Shown one piece after another: positions 60,707 to 64,000 of a stretch of DNA of 64,000 bases. The stretch comes from an uncultured Bacilli bacterium (GTDB lineage: Bacteria; Bacillota_I; Bacilli_A; RF39; UBA660): the NCBI GenBank assembly GCA_934167885.1, contig CAKPMB010000005.1, forward strand, positions 20,825 to 84,824, written 5' to 3'. The stretch's first letter is position 1; every line of letters starts with the position of its first letter. The translations under genes and the position numbers were made by a program. The notes beneath the pieces were generated by a model. That model did not search any database and had not been told where the DNA came from. It was given only the letters and a program-made list of their open reading frames with translations.

Positions 60707-62225
60707 TGTTTATGCTAAAGATTATTCTTTTCGAATAGAAAATTATGCTTATTCTACTACAACTGGTGTTTGTAATACTTCACAAACTTTTGCCTATTCA
60801 ACAACTTTTGGTATTGATTCTAATTTTAAGACAGGTAAAATGGGCTATGGTTCTGCTAACATTTCTGGTCAGATGAGTGGGTTGGGTATTATTTTTATGT
60901 ATCAATTAGAGAAATCTACGAAATATAGTATTACATTGGCTAATCCAAATGGCTGGTTATTATCAAATTTTGATTATGTAGCTATTACTTTGAATAATGA
61001 TAATAATAATTCTTGTGGTAATATTGTTAAACGTATTACAAACGTTACAAAAAGTGTTGATGGTATGTATCTAAAATTAATTTTTACAACAACAAATGAT
61101 ACATTTAACGCTTTTGGTATTGAATTAGACAATCTTTCATCAGGTAAATATCTTACACCAACGCCTAATTTTCGATTAAATCCTTACGCTCTTTTGATCA
61201 ATGAAAATGATAAACAATCATCAGATGATACAAATAATATAATTGATAATAATAATCAAAACACACAAGATATTATTGATAATCAAAATAAAACTAGTGA
61301 AGAAATAAAAGATACTATAAATTCTAATTTGAATTCTTGTAGAAAATCTAGTAATTTATTACCTTATAAAAATGTTGATGTTACTAATTCTGGAATCCGT
61401 GTTGTAGGTCAAAATGGCGTTTATTCTTTTACTGGTACCTGGAATGGTTCATCTTCTGGACCAACATTTGATATTACACAATTAACACTCCAACCTGGAA
61501 CTTATACATTAACTGTAAATAGAATTGGTAGTTCTATTTATCCTTATGTTTTATTAAAAAACAATGGAAATTTAGTTGTTCGTGTTAATACAGGTACATT
61601 AACTCATTTTACTTTGACAGAAACTACATCAATAAATCAAATTCAGTTTTATTACAATTCTGGAACATATAATTCAGAATACTCTTTAATGCTTAATTCA
61701 GGTGATACATCTCTTTCTTTTGAAGAATATGGTAAAGAAGTATGTTCAAATAAATTAGATGAGCAGATAGAGACTTCTAAGGGTATTTTAGGCACTTTAA
61801 AGAATGTTTTTAATTCTATTTTAGAATTACCAAAGAAGCTTGTTGATTTATTGTTAGATGCTTTAAAATCTTTGTTTGTTCCTGATAGTGATGAACTTCA
61901 AACTTTAATTGATAATTTTAAATCAACTATTTCTGAAAAATTGGGTTTAATTTATGAATCTGGTGATTTATTAGTAAGTATATTTCAAAATATTATTGAT
62001 GATGATACTGAAGTTAATTCTTGTTTAACATTTCCAGAAGTGAAGTTACCAAATGTTGATCAGCCTATTATTTCAGAAACTAATTTTTGTTTTGAAACAA
62101 TAACTGATGAAATTCCAATTTTGTTGACAACTTTACGAGGTATTACTGGTATTTTGATAACTATACGATTTGTTAATATGCTTAAACGCAAGTATGATGA
62201 TTTTGTTAATGGAGGTAATTTATGA
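60633..62225 (+). CDS. Adsorption protein candidate (pIII-like minor coat)
   Basis: 530 residues: signal peptide (MKKQSYLLFACFFLFILFI, SFSGIDVYAKDY), beta-rich Ser/Thr/Asn domains, an Asn/Asp-rich helical linker (about residues 205-235), a second beta domain (SGIRVVGQNGVYSFTGTW, LTLQPGTYTLTV), then a long helical region and one C-terminal membrane helix (LRGITGILITIRFVNML). Signal peptide, modular exposed domains and a tail anchor are the plan of pIII. The ATG at 60633 follows GGAGGTG. It starts within the preceding gene. Confidence 0.72.
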   Translation: MKKQSYLLFACFFLFILFISFSGIDVYAKDYSFRIENYAYSTTTGVCNTSQTFAYSTTFGIDSNFKTGKMGYGSANISGQMSGLGIIFMYQLEKSTKYSITLANPNGWLLSNFDYVAITLNNDNNNSCGNIVKRITNVTKSVDGMYLKLIFTTTNDTFNAFGIELDNLSSGKYLTPTPNFRLNPYALLINENDKQSSDDTNNIIDNNNQNTQDIIDNQNKTSEEIKDTINSNLNSCRKSSNLLPYKNVDVTNSGIRVVGQNGVYSFTGTWNGSSSGPTFDITQLTLQPGTYTLTVNRIGSSIYPYVLLKNNGNLVVRVNTGTLTHFTLTETTSINQIQFYYNSGTYNSEYSLMLNSGDTSLSFEEYGKEVCSNKLDEQIETSKGILGTLKNVFNSILELPKKLVDLLLDALKSLFVPDSDELQTLIDNFKSTISEKLGLIYESGDLLVSIFQNIIDDDTEVNSCLTFPEVKLPNVDQPIISETNFCFETITDEIPILLTTLRGITGILITIRFVNMLKRKYDDFVNGGNL

Positions 62226-62491
62226 TAATAAAGTTGTTATTAAATTTGATTATAAAAATTATCAGCTTAGTTCCGTTTAATATACCTAAATTTCCAGAAA
62301 GTGTTTCTACTTATTTAGATACATTTAAAAGTTATTTGAATGATGGTATAGGTTTTATTAAGTTTTTTTTGCCATGGGAATATGTTGTTCTTTTGTTAAA
62401 AATTATTTTGTCTATAGTTTTGGCTTTAGAAATTTATAAATTTGTTATGTGGGTTGTTCGTAAAATCCCTATGTTAAATGTTAAAGATTAG
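62222..62491 (+). CDS. Prophage membrane protein, pVI-like
   Basis: 89 residues, two or three hydrophobic segments (LLLNLIIKIISLVPF, then WEYVVLLLKIILSIVLALEIYKFVMWVV). It starts by ATGA overlap with the pIII-like gene. In Ff phages, gene VI follows gene III and caps the same particle end, so pVI is the natural reading. No direct sequence match is claimed. Confidence 0.6.
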   Translation: MIIKLLLNLIIKIISLVPFNIPKFPESVSTYLDTFKSYLNDGIGFIKFFLPWEYVVLLLKIILSIVLALEIYKFVMWVVRKIPMLNVKD

Positions 62492-62499
62492 TATTTTAA

Positions 62500-62549
62500 A
62501 CATTTCATCCATAGGGGGGTTACTACGACCCCCCTATGGTGTGAAATGT
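62500..62549 (+). other. Rolling-circle origin hairpin of pMV158 type (double-strand origin)
   Basis: CCATAGGGGGG (62509-62519) pairs with CCCCCCTATGG (62529-62539), extended outward by ACATTTCA (62500-62507) with TGAAATGT (62542-62549). The 9-nt loop TTACTACGA presents TACTACG/A, the nick sequence of pMV158-family origins, cleaved between G 62527 and A 62528. It lies 26 bp before the cognate rep gene. Confidence 0.85.
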
Positions 62550-62575
62550 GAAATTTTATAAAAGGAGATTAATTT

Positions 62576-63124
62576 ATGTTAAAAAAAAGAAATTGGGGTG
62601 GGGTAGTATATCCTGAAAGTGCTCCTACAGATTGGATTGATATTTTGAAATTAAAGGGTATTACATTTGCCGTAAGTCCTCTTCATGATAAAGATATTAA
62701 TCCTACAGGTGAAGTTAAAAAAGCTCATTATCATATAATTTTAACTTTTCCTGGACCAACAACTGATAAAACAGTTAATCAAATTATGCAAGAATTAAAT
62801 CAACCGATTGCAATTCCACTTGAGAGCGTTCGTGGTTATTATAGATATTTTACACATCGTGATAATCCTGAGAAGTTTCAATATGATGATAGTGATATTC
62901 AATTATTTAATGGATTTGATGTATCTGATGTTTTAAATTCTTTTGAAGTTTTTCAATTTTTAAAAGAAATTCAAATGTTGATTTTGGAAAATGATATTGT
63001 TGAATATTCTACTTTGATAGATTATCTTCAAACTAACGATATGCCTGAACATTGGAATGTTGCTTGTTCTCACACATTATTTTTAAATACTTATTTAACA
63101 AGTAGACGCAATTCAAAAAAATAG
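62576..63124 (+). CDS. rep: Rolling-circle replication initiator, pMV158 RepB family (Rep_2)
   Basis: A 182-residue HUH endonuclease that nicks the plus strand at the origin. KKRNWGGVVYPESAPTDWIDIL, then SPLHDKDINPTGEVKKAHYHIIL with the metal-binding HYH, and VRGYYRYFTHRDNPEKFQY with the catalytic Tyr region match pMV158 RepB and Rep_2. Classical inoviruses use a different gene II protein or none. AAAGGAG precedes the ATG. The last codons run into the right attachment site: the stop TAG is at 63122-63124. Confidence 0.9.
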   Translation: MLKKRNWGGVVYPESAPTDWIDILKLKGITFAVSPLHDKDINPTGEVKKAHYHIILTFPGPTTDKTVNQIMQELNQPIAIPLESVRGYYRYFTHRDNPEKFQYDDSDIQLFNGFDVSDVLNSFEVFQFLKEIQMLILENDIVEYSTLIDYLQTNDMPEHWNVACSHTLFLNTYLTSRRNSKK

Positions 63125-63125
63125 A

Positions 63126-63153
63126 ACTTAACATAATATATATTATACGAAGT
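63126..63153. repeat. Right attachment site (attR) and probable chromosomal dif arm
   Basis: On the minus strand it reads ACTTCGTATAA, TATATA, TTATGTTAAGT, identical to B. subtilis dif (ACTTCCTAGAA TATATA TTATGTAAACT as I recall it) at 24 of 28 positions. Its XerC arm is far better than that of attL, so this side carries the chromosomal arm. A central crossover explains both sites. Confidence 0.85.
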
Positions 63154-63502
63154 AAGATATTTTGTTAAAAAACATAATTATATAATGGATTTATTTTAAA
63201 TTTAACTACGCTTTAATAAGTGTATTAACAATTTATTATATATAAATTTAAACTGAATCAATTTATGTTAATTTAATAATTAAATTTATTAATTTTATTT
63301 GTACAAATCATTTATATAATTTATAGACTTTATTACCGTATTATCGATTATTATCTATTAATCGGCACGCTCTAAAACACATCGAGAAAATAAAAGATGG
63401 ATAATTATCCACCTCGAATTAAATTATGAAAAGTCCCCTACTTTAAAATAAAATATAAATAGGGGACTTTTATAAAAAAAATCAATAAAAAAGAGTATAA
63501 AA
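63154..63502. other. AT-rich intergenic region beside dif
   Basis: No gene is seen. It holds a perfect 14-bp palindrome TGGATAATTATCCA (63398-63411) inside a TCGAG/CTCGA pair (63382-63416), and a terminator at 63429-63478. The part from 63154 to 63360 is about 85% AT without clear structure. Confidence 0.5.
63429..63478. terminator. Strong hairpin terminator
   Basis: AAAAGTCCCCTA (63429-63440) pairs perfectly with TAGGGGACTTTT (63460-63471), loop 19 nt. The flanks are A/T-rich. It is not followed by any gene it obviously terminates, so a short transcript from 63154-63428 is possible. Confidence 0.75.
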
Positions 63503-63542
63503 CATGAGTAGGTGGAAACAATATTTAATGGGTGAAAATTTA

Positions 63543-63710
63543 ATGAGTAAGCAAAAAATAAAATGCGATGTTAAAAATTGTGAATTTAATGATAACAAAA
63601 AATGCTTATGTGGGCTTGAAACAATTAAGGTTTGTTCATGTGGAAATCATTGTGATTGCAAAGATGAAACAATATGTGACAGTTTTAAAGCTAAAAAAGA
63701 GGAGGAATAG
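63543..63710 (+). CDS. DUF1540 cysteine-rich small protein
   Basis: 55 residues with the DUF1540 pattern: IKCDVKNCEFNDNKKCLCG, then IKVCSCGNHCDCKDETICDSFK. The many cysteines suggest metal binding; the family is common in spore formers with no known function. The ATG at 63543 follows GGGTGAA; the ATG at 63504 has no ribosome site. Confidence 0.85.
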   Translation: MSKQKIKCDVKNCEFNDNKKCLCGLETIKVCSCGNHCDCKDETICDSFKAKKEEE

Positions 63711-63727
63711 TCCTTCTTTTTTTGTTT
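63693..63727 (+). terminator. Terminator over the DUF1540 stop codon
   Basis: AAAAAAGAGGAGGA pairs with TCCTTCTTTTTTT with two G-U pairs. The loop ATAG contains the stop TAG. Confidence 0.72.
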
Positions 63728-63805
63728 CCCCTTCTCTACCCTTTTTTAATTTATTTTTTTTAAATTAAGGCTTAATGTAATATATTAATTGTGGTGATAA
63801 AATAT

Positions 63806-64000
63806 ATGTATATAGTAAAAAAAATAACTATTAATTTCTATAAAATCTTCTTAATTATAATGCTAATAATATCCTCTTTTAAATTACTATCATGGAAAAA
63901 TTTTTCTAATAAAACCAAAAAACAAATAACTATTAATTTCTATAAAATCTTCTTAATTATAATGCTAATAATATCCTCTTTTAAATTACTATCATGGAAA
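63806..64000 (+). CDS. Membrane protein with tandemly repeated segment (3' end outside window)
   Basis: An open frame from the ATG at 63806 (GGTGAT 7 nt upstream) to the window end, at least 65 codons. It begins MYIVKK, then ITINFYKIFLIIMLIISS, FKLLSWKNFSNKTKKQ, and after exactly 34 codons the same hydrophobic segment starts again. The segment looks like a signal anchor. The rest of the protein is outside, so no function can be given. Confidence 0.6.
   Translation, partial: MYIVKKITINFYKIFLIIMLIISSFKLLSWKNFSNKTKKQITINFYKIFLIIMLIISSFKLLSWK
63822..64000 (+). repeat. 102-bp tandem direct repeat
   Basis: From AAATAACTATTAATTTC at 63822 the sequence recurs at 63924 with period 102 and no mismatch over the 77 bases visible before the window ends. 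The period is a multiple of three and keeps the frame of the gene above. Confidence 0.9.

Larger units (their letters stand above)
57709..63153 (+). mobile_element. Integrated filamentous phage (inovirus) at dif
   Basis: About 5.4 kb between two dif-like sites. Contents in order: RHH repressor (minus), divergent promoter with palindromes, putative ssDNA-binding protein, a small unknown, pVIII-like coat protein plus terminator, three mini-ORFs, Zot/pI-type ATPase, membrane protein, pIII-like adhesin, pVI-like protein, pMV158-type origin and Rep. Size, the small coat protein and the Zot ATPase define an inovirus. No integrase or secretin is encoded, as expected for host Xer recombination and a single-membrane host. 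Confidence 0.9.

Noticed and set aside
62500..62549. The G6/C6 hairpin as a simple transcription terminator.
   Set aside because: No T-tract follows, and the loop carries the specific pMV158 nick sequence next to a matching rep gene.

Overview
The window comes from a low-GC, monoderm, spore-forming member of the Bacilli, most likely an uncultured gut lineage with a compact genome. Protein content resembles Bacillus throughout (SpoIVA, pro-sigma-K, SpoIIM, YlbD/YlbE, YlmC/YmxH, GpsB, YneF, RNase J, two T-boxes, a type B RNase P RNA). TGA is a normal stop (infB, nusA and murI end in it), so the mycoplasma code does not apply. Intergenic spaces are short. Many genes share one layout: a TATAAT box, about 7 nt, the Shine-Dalgarno GGTGAT, then the start codon 2-5 nt later.

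Layout. 1-1010: the 3' end of spoIVA and a small zinc-ribbon gene. 1080-1990: no coding gene, but two tandem, independently promoted and terminated copies of a structured RNA of about 390-410 nt. 2039-8264: LtaS-like phosphoglycerol transferase, rdgB (minus), murD, eno and an ATP-grasp ligase. 8627-14477: a class III ribonucleotide reductase locus with a degenerate NrdD-like ATP-cone protein, NrdG, NrdD fused to a redoxin domain, and a thioredoxin reductase. 14583-17261: a large surface protein behind a G9 tract. 17366-30689: an RNase J homologue with a broken metal site, a flippase, a P-type ATPase, sporulation genes including sigK, gpsB-rnpB, rodZ/pgsA, a serine T-box over an HD-domain protein and serS, and murI. 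30738-41903: ferredoxin, a prepilin-like protein, the rimP-nusA-ylxR-infB-rbfA operon, and parE-parC. 42017-57668: tex, a CBS-type pyrophosphatase, a lipid kinase, nusB-xseA-xseB, an alanine T-box over a P-loop kinase, alaS and holA, an attenuator-controlled upp-mscL, spoIIM, mnmA and a regulator.

57709-63153 is an integrated filamentous phage (inovirus) of about 5.4 kb. It has a ribbon-helix-helix repressor facing a structural operon: a putative ssDNA-binding protein, a pVIII-like coat protein followed by a terminator, small membrane proteins, a Zot/pI-type ATPase, a pIII-like adhesin and a pVI-like protein. A pMV158-type replication initiator follows, with a hairpin origin carrying TACTACGA just upstream. 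The element has no integrase. It is flanked by a 24-bp direct repeat inside sequences that match the Bacillus dif site, so host XerC/XerD probably integrated it at dif. That would place the right end of the window at the replication terminus, which agrees with nearly all host genes being on the plus strand.

The observations most worth following are the tandem RNA pair with a predicted conserved loop-loop contact, the dif-integrated inovirus with a rolling-circle plasmid origin, the degenerate NrdD paralogue, the G9 tract before a surface protein, and a gene at the right edge whose 34-codon membrane segment is repeated in tandem.
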